DNA from: Flaveria trinervia | Lineage: Eukaryota > Streptophyta > Magnoliopsida > Asterales > Asteraceae | DNA length: 64,000 nt | NCBI GenBank assembly: GCA_025506515.1 | Contig: CM046443.1 | Span: 20,366,700 to 20,430,699, forward strand | Direction of reading: 5' to 3' | Shown: positions 22,735 through 34,760 of the stretch, in pieces | Position numbering within the stretch: position 1 is the stretch's first letter | How the letters are laid out: each line of letters starts with the position of its first letter | Translations under genes and position numbers: made by a program | The notes under the pieces: model-generated | Told to the model about the DNA's origin: nothing | The model's database searches: none | What the model saw: only the letters and a program-made list of their open reading frames with translations

Positions 22735-23156
22735 CCATCAGGTAAGCATAAAAACTTTACGGTATACAATTTACTAATCAAAATAAGATTTGACTTGACT
22801 CACTTCCAAACAAAACTTACATCGAAATGTAAAAAAACCCAAGACGTACCCGCATACATAAAAATAAGAAAGAAAATGTTTTTATATTTGAATGAACTCG
22901 TTTCTAAATTAAATTTACGTTAAAACGTAGACCAACATCAAAATGTAATATCACTATGATTTATCATATTTGACCCAGAGATCCCATCGCTCCGTTTCTC
23001 TACAATGATGGTTGGCTGTGTTAACCCATAAAAAATCCTTACCATATGCCTTCAAATAGATGCCCTGTATTTACTTAATCTATGTATCACAAAGCCTAAA
23101 AATTAATTTATTTTTTAAACTTTCAAATCCCTTATTAAATAATTCAATTAAAACAG

Positions 23157-23227
23157 TTATTAGCATAGAGTTGGGGTAAACTGACTCGTTGAAAAATATT
23201 ACAGTCAAACTAAAAACCTAAAAAGTA
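23157..23227. repeat. Direct repeat copy 1 outside the Mutator-like inverted repeats
   Basis: Contains TTAGCATAGAGTTGGGGTAA and GTCAAACTAAAAACCTAAAA. A diverged copy lies at 24537-24607. Confidence 0.65.
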
Positions 23228-23244
23228 TCCAGAGAATTTTCAAT

Positions 23245-24534
23245 TTATATATAAATTAAATTACATAGATGGTTTTTGTAATCATTTTGAAATTTTAGAT
23301 TTAAAGTATAAAATATTGAATACAGTACCTAACATTTTTTTTTCATATATGGTTCTTAGATTTGTCAGTGAACCGTTAGTGATGTTAAATATTATAAGAA
23401 TTAACATTTTATTTGCGTTAGTCATCTATTTAATTTATCTTTTAAACTATAATACTATTTTTATTTAAGAAATATTTTTTGTTATTCAAAGTTTTTATTT
23501 TATAATTTCATTTTCAATAAGATTATTGTTTAACAAATATGTTTTAAATACACAAAAAAAACTTTCAAAAAACAAGTTTTTTAAAATGTTCACTTTTTAT
23601 ACGGCATTCTAAAACTTTTTGTTTTTTAAATTGGTTGGTTTCTAAAGTTGTTTTTTTAAACCATTCATTTTTAAAACATCTTTTCTTAAACAAATTCTTA
23701 GTTTTTTAAACATTTTTAAACACGATTCAGTTTTAAACATCTTTATAAAAGAAGACATTTTTAAAGGGAAAATGTTACATAATAATAACCAAGTTTCAAA
23801 ATATTCTAATTTAGTCACTATGTATATTTTTTTCAAATTGGATCACCAAACGATCAAATCGAGTTATCATTACATTTTCTTATGTGAATAAAAGTAACAG
23901 TGGAAAAGACATGGTGGTCATAAATATCAATATATAAAATTATATTATAAAATAAAAAACATGTTAATTATGAAAAAAATAAAAAAAGTATCTAAAATTT
24001 ACGTCAACGTTCAATATCAGCATCAAAAGATAGAAAAAAATATTTTCTAATTGAAACAAAAAGTATAGCATGCTAAAAAACATGTTAAGCTTTTAATTTA
24101 TATAAAATATAAAAATTGAGTGACCTAATTGAAACACTTTTAAAATTTGAGTTACCTAATTAAAACACTTTTAAAAGTTGCTTACTATTTTATAGAGTTA
24201 TCCTTTTAAAAAGATTTAAACAAACCCGCATACTGGTTTAAAAATTATAAACCAAACATTTAAAAGAAGACATTTTTAAAATATTATTTTATTTGTGTAT
24301 AGTTATAAGCATATTTATAATAAAAAGATTATAAAAAAAATTACATTGATGATATTTACAAGTAAAATAGTTATTTTGATAAATTTAACATACTAACTAA
24401 ACTAATAGAGGAGGGAGTCTTGATAAAGATAACTATGATATGAGGGACTATATTCATAATTTTAAAATTTTAACGATCAAATCCAAAACTTTAACCAAAT
24501 AACAGGGACCATCTGTGTAATTTACTCTAATATA
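23245..24534. mobile_element. Mutator-like non-autonomous element (inferred)
   Basis: Left edge words TTAAATTACATAGATGG and right edge words whose reverse complement is GAGTAAATTACACAGATGG form a degenerate long inverted repeat. It continues inward (AATTTTAGATTTAAAG facing GTTTTGGATTTGATCG). The motif resembles the GTAAATTACAC(G/A)GATGGTCCC ends of plant Mutator-like elements. No transposase was found. The interior is very AT-rich and holds a second short element. Confidence 0.5.
23761..24216. mobile_element. Short inverted-repeat element nested inside the Mutator-like element
   Basis: The left side reads AAGGGAAAATGTTACATAAT...AATTTAGTCAC. The reverse complement of the right side reads AAAAGGATAACTCTATAAAA...AATTAGGTAACTC. 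The two arms are similar but diverged. A 20-base word, TAAAAGAAGACATTTTTAAA, appears at 23746-23765 and again at 24261-24280, outside the arms. Confidence 0.4.
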
Positions 24535-24536
24535 TA

Positions 24537-24607
24537 TAACTATTAGTGTAGAGCTAGGGTAAAGTGATTATTTGAAAATATTAAGGTCAAACTAAAAACC
24601 TAAAAGA
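24537..24607. repeat. Direct repeat copy 2 outside the Mutator-like inverted repeats
   Basis: Contains TTAGTGTAGAGCTAGGGTAA and GTCAAACTAAAAACCTAAAA, matching 23157-23227. Confidence 0.65.
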
Positions 24608-25594
24608 CACACTATTATGGTAAATAACACGGGTGGGGGTAGTCAAACCCAATAGTACTATCTATGATTACCTCATTTTGAGAAATAAACTAATGGTTCG
24701 ATGCTAGGAGACTTCAAACGGTAAGTAAACAACCTATATAACATGTAAAATCATTGATAAGTAAACGTGTCAAAAAATTAGTAATGTGCATGTAATCTCC
24801 CCTAAAAGGAAAATAAGTAAAATGGGCCCGTGAAACTCACCTGACAGTAGGAAACGAGTATGTAAACTTGTAAATATCCAAAGTGCTTGGGAAAACCGAC
24901 CTAAGCGCGCCCTAGAATAATTTAAGGCAACTATGTATAAGTAATTGCTCATACATGTAATGTGAGTATGTAACCATTTCATCACATAATGTGGTAACAA
25001 AGTGTTTGACTCGACGACCCATTGGTGATATAGAATGATAACCTGAGAAATATATATTAACTCATGAAAATAATTATTTAACTATTTTCTTAGTGGAACC
25101 ATTCTTTTATTTTATTTAAATTTTGAGAACGTTAACACATTAAATTAGGGTTTCTTCATTTAAGAAATTTATCATATTATCAATTAATGTTCCCTTAGAT
25201 GAAATACTTAACTATCTTAGTTGTCTTACTAACTTGTATTAACTCATCATCTTAAATGCCTTAAAAGTTGAAGTAAAGCCAAAATTGTGGGAAGCATATG
25301 TAGGCACCCCTACGAGGCCATGTCGATGCACAACATGATAATTCTCATGTTAAAATAAGTTAAGTCCTATGTTATTTTCTACTCTTTGTAAAACCTCTCT
25401 TAAAGTGCATAATACCCATAGTCATAAAGTCCATGCTTTGTCATTTAAAGTTTCATGTTTATGTTTTTCCATTTAAGTCCCATGTATATATATTTAACTA
25501 TCCTTGTAAACTTGGTCAAATTGACATTTATTCATAAACCAACTTTTGTGATATTATGTTACAACTTGCTAACAAAGTATATCTTGTAAATTAT
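24608..25594. other. Intergenic DNA, nothing recognised
   Basis: No gene, repeat boundary or RNA was recognised before the Copia element that starts at 25595. Confidence 0.5.
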
Positions 25595-26354
25595 TGTTGA
25601 TACACTTATGTACCTAGATCCTGATCTCAATGTAATATGTTTTGAATGTCTTGCACTTATGTAATATTGGGTACTTAATGAAATGATAATGTTTGGTTGT
25701 GATTTATAATGTTTAATATTTTATTAATGAGTTGGGTAACGCATATTGACTAGATTATATAGGTTTGTGCTTGTTTGAATTGATATACATAATGTTATAA
25801 TAATGAATACATTCAAACTTTGGTTAAGTGAAGTTCACATGAGTCCGACTGGACCATGCGCCCAAACAATGGTCATGCGTCCGAATGGTCATGCGACTGA
25901 GTGTCCATGCGCCTAAATAGTCCATACGCCTGAACAAATTCATGCGACTGACTCAGTCGAACGACTGAACACTCAGTCGTGCGAATGGATCAACCCATGG
26001 CTCAATCGCACAAATGAACCATGCTAATGGTTCAGTCGCCCGAATGAGCAACCCTAACCTATAAATACCACTTAATTCGTGAAAAAACATAAGCATTCAA
26101 AAGTATTCGTAAGCATTCAATCCACTTCGATTGAAGACGTACCCTAGCCGTCCAGAAGCCTCTAAGTTCGTACTCCAAGTTCATAGAATGCGGTAGATCG
26201 ATTCCTAATCGATTCTTGACGTTAGATTCAATACATTAGTGTGTCTACGTGCGTTCTCACTGATTGGATTGCCAATCAAATAGGATTCTACACTATTTGG
26301 TTTGGTTTAACACGTTAATCAGTTGTTATTTCGTTCAAATACCAGATCCTAACA
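25595..26354 (+). repeat. 5' LTR of the gag-only Copia element
   Basis: 760 bases. A TATA box (CTATAAATA) lies at 26059-26067. The 200 bases before it are full of degenerate words such as ATGCGACTGA, CAGTCGAACGACTG and ATGCGCC, many of them dyads. Confidence 0.92.
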
Positions 26355-26355
26355 G

Positions 26356-26367
26356 TGGTATCAAAGC
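26356..26367 (+). other. Primer-binding site of the gag-only Copia element
   Basis: TGGTATCAAAGC, one base from the usual methionine-tRNA complement, starts two bases after the 5' LTR. Confidence 0.88.
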
Positions 26368-26574
26368 TTTGGCTCTTGATTACGTGTTGATTCAATAGTT
26401 TTGATACAAAAATTGTGTTTTTTTCATCAAAAACCATCTTTTGTGTCTAACGGAGTCTTAGACGTTTCCTGACCTAAAAATTAGTTTTTCTGGCATACGA
26501 CAATTAGGGTTTGTTAAAATTCGAGTTTTTATGGCCAAAACACGTTTAATCTACGAATATCAACTTTAGCAAGT

Positions 26575-26805
26575 TTAGTCGCACGATTGGCTCAATCGCA
26601 CGACTGAGTTCATTTGTATTCTCCAACCGCACGATTGGACTCATTCATACCCTCATTCGTACGACTGAGAACCTCATTCGGACTGTTCAACCGCATTAGT
26701 TCATTCGGCCGACTGACTCATCCGCATTTTTCAGTCGCACGATTGAACCATCCGCATTTGTTCAATCGCCCGAATAAGCCCAATCGCATACCTTCATTCG
26801 CATAC
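26575..26805 (+). repeat. CGCACGACTGA word array in the leader of the gag-only element
   Basis: The untranslated leader repeats the same words as the LTR: AGTCGCACGATTGG, CAATCGCACGACTGAG and similar, about every 20-25 bases. Confidence 0.75.
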
Positions 26806-26838
26806 ATCAACAGTTTGTTTAATAGTAAAGTTAAGTGA

Positions 26839-28440
26839 AATGGAGGACTAGTTTTCAGCATACTCAGCAAGTAGAGATACACGTATTCAGAACTTATTGT
26901 TGTTGGAGAACGAAGTGGGAATTCACAATAACCCCCGAAGCTTATAACGTTAGACGACTACCCACAATGGAAGCAATGTTTTGAAATCTACTTAAATAGA
27001 GTAGATACAAATCTGTGGGAGGCAATAGAATCGGGGTACAACATGCCTGTGGGAGCAGATGGAGTTAAACTTACTCTAAGTGGAATGTCGGATGCTCAGA
27101 AGGTAAGACACAACGCTGAGAAGAAAGTATACGCTTTGCTCACCCAGTCTATTCCGAAGGATATCTTCCATCGTACTCGTAGTATACTCAAGCAGAAACT
27201 ATGGGATGCGTTGGAGAAGAGGTATGACGGAAATGCCTCACTCAAGTCCATTAAGGCCAAAGCTTTGAAGAAGGAGTTTGACAACTTCTCTTCAATGGGA
27301 AAGGAAGGTCTGGATGATGTGATCGACAGATTCTACCACTTGATGAGTGAGATGCACACTCATGGTTTAACTACGTCGATGAAGGATAAGGTATCCATTT
27401 TGCAGATGGTCTACCAGAGAAATGGGCTTCCTTTGTTTCAAATCTCAGACAGAATAGGATGCTCTCGAAGTTAGACATAAATGACTTCATTCTTAAATTG
27501 AGGAAAGAGAGCTTAGATGAAGTACAGAGCCCAAAAGGCCAACTACAATCAGAATCCTGCACTCTACAATGCAACTCCTCCGTCAAGACATCTGGAGCAC
27601 CACTGCAACTGCCTTCGTCTCAAGCGCAGCAATTCAGCACAACCGTCAATTTCAGGGTCCGAAACGTCAGGGTCGTCTAGCACCCATTATATGATACCTG
27701 AAGCTAATGCAGCAAAACTGAAAACCGATAACTTCGGTAATGTGATTGTTGTGGCCGCAAAGAACACATGGACCTCTTAGCTGCTGTAGTCCACTCCTAT
27801 GATGGACTTGTTGCTGGAAAGATAGGAAATTGTCACCTGGCAGATGAAGATTATGACAGTGGACGAGATTGAGTTGGAACGTATGGACATAATGTGGGCT
27901 TTTGCAAGTGCTGTCCGACGAGCTAAAAAGTTTGTCAAAAAGACCGGGCAGAACTTGGTTGCTACCAAAGATACAACCTTTGGCTTCGACAAGTCAAAGG
28001 AACTTGTTTCAACTGTGGTGAGAGGTCACTTCAAGCGGGAGTGTGTGAAGCCAAGAAGACTGGTAATGGCAATCCCTTCTCATCCTTTAATCGTTAGGAC
28101 AAGCCACATCTAGCAATTCCACTTCATCAAGCAAGGACCCCAAAGCCTTGACTGCCAATGAGGATGAAGGACAGGATTGGAGCTTTCGGTTTGTCTCACC
28201 GGGAGAGTCCAACATAGCCAATGTGGAGGACATTGATGACGATTCTGCTAGTGAGAGAGACATAGCATTAGAGCTCGTGATGTCAAATTCTGAAGACACT
28301 GCACCTGTGGTCAACCACCTGCCTGAAGAAGAAAAATCTGCATCATCGTCAGAATCACCAGAACCAGAAACAAGTGATTCTGCACTCATGGCTTATTCCT
28401 CTTCAACATCTCAGGTAAGTACTACTAACCAGTTTGTTTA
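26839..28440 (+). pseudogene. Copia gag with first zinc knuckle, broken
   Basis: The presumed start ATGGAGGACTAG hits a stop after three codons. The frame for the capsid-like region is visible from LDDYPQWKQCFEIYL (about 26950) and runs openly at 27043-27474 (KRYDGNASLKSIKAKALKKE, DVIDRFYHLMSEM). It is then shifted. A knuckle remnant, RGHFKRECVKP, lies near 28020-28050, and an acidic tail (SESPEPETSD) follows to 28440. It is a UBN2-type Copia gag that cannot be translated as one protein. Confidence 0.8.
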
Positions 28441-29353
28441 ATAATCATGCTTGTTTAGATTGCAATAATTTAGAGAAAGTATAGATTTAAAATTTGCTAG
28501 GTTATTAGATCATAATGATAGCTTAGTAAAGGACCTGGAACTGTGCACTAAGCAATAGAGTGTTAAAAAACGAGCACAGTTACAAGGAAAAGATAGAGCT
28601 ATTGAATAAATAGCTTAGGGAACAGAGGTAGTTGCCTTTAACCAAGCAAATGACATTAGGTATTATCTAAACTCCCTAGAGGACACTAAGAAGCAGAAAG
28701 CAGTTTTAGAAGTAGAAGTCAACTCTTTAAAACAAAACTGCACAGTTGGACAAGTTCATCTCACATTGTTCAACACTTAGTGAGAGAGAGAAACCGGGAG
28801 GGATTGGGATACAAAATGGTTCCACCACCACCTGAGACCTTGATGAACGCCAAAAGTAAATCGATTAACATAACCCCATCACGGATCACGTGGTGTCCAC
28901 TCCTCTTATTAGTGATCCAGATTCTATAAGTAAATCAAATGAATCTGACTCTAAACAAGGAAGCCACTTCAAAGGCAAAAGGAAAGATGTCTTGTGTTAA
29001 CCTAGAAACCGAGTTTGAAAAGGTTAATTTAAGTCTGGTCAAACAAAGTCAAACCAGAACCCAAGAAGACTATAAAACCTATCAATCACGAGCGTCATGT
29101 AAAAGTCCAGGTAAACGAGAATAAAGATGTAAAACCAGTAAAGCATTAAGTTTGTAAAACCAAATCATACATCTAATAGAGAAGTGTCTCAATCCAAACA
29201 TAATAAGGTCAACTGCGTGACTTCTACATCTCCACCAAACATATAAATCGAAAGTTGAAGCAGATCCTGCTATAATTGTGGAGAGTATAGTCACATAGCG
29301 TCTCATTGTCCTTATTATCAGACAATAGATAGATCTAGGTCCAAAGGGGAGTT
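28441..29353 (+). pseudogene. Gag C-terminal remnant with a second zinc knuckle
   Basis: Coiled-coil-like, frameshifted sequence is followed by CYNCGEYSHIASHCPYY (about 29265-29320), a full CCHC knuckle with C-x2-C-x4-H-x4-C spacing. The polypurine tract follows directly. This is where protease and integrase would begin in a complete element; they are absent. Confidence 0.7.
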
Positions 29354-30110
29354 TGTTGATACACTTATGTACCTAGATCCTGATCTTAATGTAATATGTC
29401 TTGAATGTCTTACACTTATGTAATATTGGGTACTTAATGAAATGATAATGTTTGGTTATGATTTATAATGTTTAATATTTCATTAATGAGTTGGGTAACG
29501 CATATTGACTAAGTATATAGGTTTGTGCTTGTTTGAATTAATATACATAATGTTATAATAATGAATAAATTCAAACTTTGGTTAAGTGAAGTTCACATGC
29601 GTCCGACTGGACCATGCGCCCAAACAGTGGTCATGCGTCGAATGGCCATGTGACTGAGTGTCCATGCGCCTAAATAGTCCATACGCCTGAACAACTTCAT
29701 GCGACTGACTCAATCGCACGACTGAACACTCAGTCGTGCTAATGGATCAACCGCATGGCTCAATCGCACGAATGAACCATACTAATGGTTCAGTCGCACG
29801 AATGAGCAACCCTAACCTATAAATACCACTTAATTCGCGAAAAAACGTAAGCATTCAAAAGTATTCGTAAGCATTCAATCCACTTCGACTCCAGACATAC
29901 CCTAGCCGTCCAGAAGCCTCTAAGTTCGTACTCCAAGTTCATAGAACGCGGTAATCGATTCCTAATCGATTCTTGACGTTAGATCAATACATTATTGTGA
30001 CTACGTGCGTTCTCACTGATTGGATCGCCAATCAAATAGGATTCCGCATTATTTGGTTTGGTTTAACACGTTAATCAGTTGGTATTTCGTTCAAATACCA
30101 GATCCTAACA
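29354..30110 (+). repeat. 3' LTR of the gag-only Copia element
   Basis: 757 bases, closely matching 25595-26354 with about one change per 25-30 bases, so the insertion is not recent. Confidence 0.92.
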
Positions 30111-30115
30111 ATTAT

Positions 30116-31458
30116 ATATATATGTATATATATATATAATTATTCATAATAATACTATAGATAACTAAAATTTCATGAACATAAAATAATCCTTGTAAAG
30201 TTTTTTATTGAGTTTGTAACAAATCTTTATAACTTTTTATAAAACTACCAACTTGTAATTTTGTCAAATATGGATTTATGAACATTTACTTTTTAAGAAT
30301 AAAAGTTATTACTTAATTCATGTTAAAATATTTTGTGAAGTATTATTCTTGAAACACCTTGTTGGTTTAAACATCATTTTTAACATGAAAGACTTTTTGG
30401 ATGAAGATATTTGCATGTTATCTAATAAATGGATGAACATGATAAACAAAAAGAAGATATGTGAACAAGAAGAGAGTGTTCTTACTTAAATAGGCAAAGA
30501 AAGATGGAAATGATGTTGTTGGTGTGTTTGAAAATTCAAAGATAACTTGGTCTTCAACAATGGCACTCGATGCATCAAAGATTTGTAGAAGACAATTTGG
30601 AAATAAGATGAGGTGGTGATGGGGGTGTCTTGACCGAAATTTAGCAAGGGAGAGAAGGAGAAGAGATGTTGGGTGGTGGTGGATTATGCACCTTTATTTA
30701 TAAGGAAAATTCATGCTTTAGGTCCACCTCTCTTGGTGCCTTGCTAGACACATATGGTCAAATGAATGGAAGATGGAGGTGGCCATTCATAGAAGGGCAA
30801 CATGATGCTTTAAAAATGTAAAAGTTGTACACAAAAATGGCATGAGTACACACTTCAAGTCAAACAAGAAGGGTTCATCTCTTTTGAGGTTGCATAGAAG
30901 AGAAGAGAGAGAGGGGGGGGGGGGTTAAAAGGGACAACTATGAGGGTGGGGTTGGGTTGATTTTCAATTTTTGTATAGTATGGGGTATTTAGGTGGTATT
31001 TGTTGCACTATGGTAATTTTTATATATTTATATTTTTACCTTTTACTTTTTAAAATACATAAAAATTATTATAAGAAATCATATAATATAATTTTAATAT
31101 TGATGATATGTAAATAATAACTCATTTATCTAGGCGTTGCGTTACACGCGTTTTATCCGGGTAACATATCAATTTACGCATTTAGGGTTTTCTTAAATTT
31201 AAAACTTTTCCAATGTATTTAATTTATAATCTAAGATACTTTAAAACATTGTAATGTATTTATTGACACACATATATATTAATTATCACCAACGTTCGTG
31301 TATGCTTGTATCGTGTGTAAAAATGGTAATTACACCGAATTACCGATACATGAAATGTTATGCGCGAAAGTTTGCAATGCATAAAACGACTTCAATAAAT
31401 GTAACTAAATTGAAAAGCAAGTATTATAGGTGTAATCATTATCAAGTCAAGACTGGGT
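30116..31458. other. Intergenic DNA, nothing recognised
   Basis: Contains a G12 run at 30913-30924 preceded by a GA-rich stretch. No gene or repeat boundary is visible. Confidence 0.45.
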
Positions 31459-32749
31459 ATTGACCTGAAATTGTCGGTTGTCGCACTCTAGTACCTGAGG
31501 CAAGCGACAAGGGTTCTATATGTTTGGTCAATCACAAGGATTAGACCCTTGTATGCATCCTCATGAGTTAGCTAAACCGCACACAGTTGAGCTAACAAGC
31601 CCTCAATGAGTTGTGAACCTCCTTTTACTTTGCTTGGAAGACTTTCATTCATTCTTTACGTTTCACTTTTCATTTTCAATAATCTTTCACTTTATTACAT
31701 AATACTTAACGTATCTTAGCAAAAACACACCACGTAAAGCCACACAATAATAAGTAATAGGGAAATAAGGAAACAGGCCCAAAACAAGCATAACATCAAC
31801 AGACATCATCACAAAAAACATTCCCAGTCTTAGCCTAAAAGTCATTTTTTCCAAAATTTCAGAATATTTTCTAAGTACTTAGGGCGCATGGGAACTATGC
31901 AGATGCATGCCCACTTAGGTGCATGGGGAACACTTAGTTGACTAGGAAAATAACTAGGCACATGGGCAGGTTCTAGGCGCATGAGCACAATGCAAACACA
32001 TGGGCCTACTTAGACGCACGGGGAGTGTGTGCATGGACACTATACAGGCACATGGGTAACACTTAGGCGTCTGGGTATAATCTATGCATATGGGCACTAT
32101 ACATGCGCATGAGCACTTAGGCGCACGGGCAACATTTATCTAACTAACATCATTTTTCAGACCCCAATCATCATTCTAACATGTTTTATGCCTAGTTTCT
32201 AACATATTAAGCATCAAAAATAGGTATACAAACATGAACATCATCAAAACATGCCCAAACATACACGCACCCAAATAGGGCACACACATACACATACGGT
32301 TACACACCCGAACATCATAAAAACATAATAACATACATTCTCAGCTCCAAAACAAGTTAAAAACATTAGAAACGGGGATCTAGAACTCACCTGATGCAAC
32401 CTTGAGCAAAACTCCATCAAACTCAAAACAAAAAGAGTTCTAGCACCTAAAAACACCATAAGCACACAACCAAGCACACACAAACACATAAGACTCGATC
32501 AATAGGCTAAAATCCAGCCAAAACCGAACAAAAACACAAGAAAACCAACGTTATTGCAACTTCATGTTCTTCTTCCCTCTAAAACTGTGAGACCCAGCTT
32601 TCTCTCTCCACAATTAATAAAGACAATAGTACAGGGAGTGTGGATGGCCATACCCACCTTTTGAACTGAATAATAACAAACTTTGCACTTTGCACAACTT
32701 TAATCCTTTGATCTTTTCCAACTTCTAAGTCGTAGCCTTGTTCATTTCA
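31459..32749 (-). repeat. 3' LTR of the Gypsy element
   Basis: On the minus strand the LTR begins TGAAATGAACAAGG right after a purine tract (GTTGGGGAGTAT). The left end near 31459 is a guess from a TG dinucleotide. It resembles the LTR at 62266-64000 (shared GGTGGGTATGGCC and AGGTGAGTTCTAG words). At 31885-32130 it has a degenerate GCGCATGGGCAC / AGGCGCATG word array. Confidence 0.6.
31885..32130. repeat. GCGCATGGGCAC word array in the Gypsy LTR
   Basis: GGGCGCATGGGAAC, TAGGTGCATGGGG, TAGGCGCATGAGCAC, AGGCACATGGGTAAC and similar words recur every 20-30 bases. The units are degenerate and not strictly periodic. Confidence 0.7.
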
Positions 32750-32822
32750 ATACTCCCCAACTTCTTCTATCCAATATCACCCTAACATACGAGCGTTCTA
32801 CACCTTCCACCGTATAGCATTT

Positions 32823-33303
32823 TGTTGGGGTTCAACAATTGAATAAACTAAAGCTTACCAAATCATAATTACAGCCAACTGAAGATCTCATTGTACGAGT
32901 TCAGAGACCAAGTTGATTACAACAAAAACAACAATAAAAGACAATTCAACATGACAAAGTCAAGATCAAGATAATTAGAAAAGTTAAAATTAGGTCATGT
33001 TGTAATATTAGTATAAATAGACCCACTAGTGTATTTTTGCATGTGTGGCTTTGTGTGTGTTTCTCATGGTGTAAATCACCATCCAAGGAGAAATCCTCTC
33101 CTTTGGGTGGGTTTGATTTCACCAGCCATCTATGATTCTCATTGTAACTTGTTTATCAACTTTAATGAAATCATAACATTATTATTATCCATCTCATTGT
33201 TCTTTGATTCACACACGTCCACCCATCTTAATTTTGATTTCTAGATCTGAACGAGATGAATCCTGAGATCCAAGCTCAATGAATCTGAAATATTGATTTA
33301 GCA
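32823..33303 (+). repeat. 5' LTR of the pol-less element
   Basis: 481 bases with a TATA box (GTATAAATAG, 33011-33020). The ORF-like stretch at 33029-33244 is LTR sequence present in both copies, not a gene. Confidence 0.88.
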
Positions 33304-33306
33304 AAA

Positions 33307-33318
33307 TGGTATCAGAGC
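33307..33318 (+). other. Primer-binding site of the pol-less element
   Basis: TGGTATCAGAGC, an exact methionine-tRNA complement, lies three bases after the LTR. Confidence 0.9.
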
Positions 33319-33779
33319 TGTTGGTTGCTGGATTTATCTAGTATTCACATCTTATTCATCTTTAATGATGTCAAGATAATGAAGAAAAGAAGGGAAATGT
33401 AGAAGAAAGTCCGTGTTCATCATAAACCCATCTGTTCATACCCAAAATCAGAAGAAAAACCAACAAATCTGTTCAATAATGGTACGATTTGAAGAATCGT
33501 GAACATGTTCATGATTATTCCTTCAAATTTCGATGTAATTGAACAAGATTAACATCAAAAAAGAAGAAAACACATTTGTTCATCTCAAAATCAAGAAGAA
33601 AAATCATCAGATCTGTTCTAATATGGTACAATTTGAAGATAAATAATCATTCACTGGATTTTCCTTTAAAATTCGATGCAATTGAACACGATTATCATTA
33701 AACATAAAGAAAAGATGAAGAAATAGAAGCTACTGCTGATTTCCCGACCTGCACTGCAGTGTGAATCGTTTTTGTTCAA

Positions 33780-34160
33780 GTCTGAAAACAAATGCGGATG
33801 AACAAAAACAAATACGAATGAAGCTTTATCAAATGCAGATGTGTCATCCACAAATGCGGATGTGTTATCCACAAATGCGGATGTGTTATACACAAATGCG
33901 GATGACTTGTCACCAAATGCGGATGACTTGGCAAAAATGCGGATGAGTTGCCACAAATGCGGATGACTTGGTAACAAATGCGGATGACTTGGCAACTAAT
34001 GCGGATGCCTTATCACCAAATGCGGTTGACTTGTAAACAAATGCGGGTACTTTAAGCACACATGCGGATGCTTTGAAATCAAATGTGGATGCCTTGCAAA
34101 CAAATGCGGATGCTTTGCAAACAAATGCGGATGAGTTAACAAAGAAAATGCGGATGTGTT
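33780..34160 (+). repeat. 21-bp array encoding heptads T-N-A-D-x-L-x
   Basis: About 17 copies of ACAAATGCGGATGACTTGGCA-like units. Most are exactly 21 bases; a few are 20 or 23. Read in one plus-strand frame, the units give TNADVLS, TNADVLY, TNADDLS, PNADDLA, then, after a one-base slip, NADELP, TNADDLV, TNADDLA, TNADALS and later VDALQ, TNADALQ, TNADELT. Leucine every seven residues is what a coiled coil would need. Stop-free frames also exist on the other strand, so coding use is not proven. Confidence 0.8.
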
Positions 34161-34760
34161 GCAAGAATGCTTATGAACAGTTGATAAACGGACTTCAAAA
34201 AGAAAAGAAAAACATGAACATGGATCATTGCAACCAAAAGGCACGTCCATTGTGATCATAAAAAAGAGTATAGAAATCAATTGGTCACTTTTTTACAAAT
34301 TCATCCAGGGACTTGTACAACTATCAGATGCCCTTTTTGAAGTACGTGAGCTCACATTTTTTATGATGTTTTGCACCGTGTAGTTAGCCGGACTTTAATC
34401 AAGGGAGTACTCATTATCTAAAAATGTCATTTATCAAGTTATTTCAAAAGAGTGGAAGTGTGTTCAACATTGATTCATGTTCCTGATGCTATTATTGAAG
34501 TTCAAAGTCTCACCATATGCCTAATACATTCTAATCCTTGAGTTGTGATATGAACTGTAATCCAAAAGTGATACAACCCATATCCAATACCAAGAAGTAT
34601 TCTCAAGAGATTCTAACCTTTGTCAGAAATATATTAGGAGGAGCTTATTCTGAGGGGGAGAACATCAATGAATTGTGCCAGAACATCATTGATCAAGAAG
34701 ACATGTGACAGAGAAGATCTTCAAATTCAAAGTTTGGCAAACATCAGTTTAGGGGAGTAT

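Larger units (their letters stand above)
25595..30110 (+). mobile_element. Complete gag-only (non-autonomous) Copia element with TSD ATTAT
   Basis: Two LTRs (25595-26354 and 29354-30110) with TGTTGATAC...CCTAACA ends flank 3.0 kb of internal sequence. The 5-base flanks ATTAT (25590-25594) and ATTAT (30111-30115) are identical. The primer site TGGTATCAAAGC lies at 26356-26367 and the polypurine tract AAAGGGGAGTT at 29343-29353. Only gag remnants and two zinc-knuckle remnants lie inside. The second knuckle sits 80 bases from the 3' LTR, so no protease, integrase or polymerase is encoded. It must have moved using proteins of another element. Confidence 0.93.

Noticed and set aside
26356..26367. 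Possible tRNA gene fragment
   Set aside because: It is the retrotransposon primer-binding site; no cloverleaf surrounds it.
30913..30924. G12 run as a quadruplex regulatory element
   Set aside because: A single homopolymer next to GA-rich sequence, with no nearby gene or promoter to regulate.
33029..33244. Small protein duplicated at 34970-35179
   Set aside because: Both copies lie inside the two LTRs of one element; the duplication is the LTR itself.
33780..34160. CRISPR-like array of similar units
   Set aside because: Units are contiguous 21-bp tandem repeats without constant spacers, in a plant LTR element.
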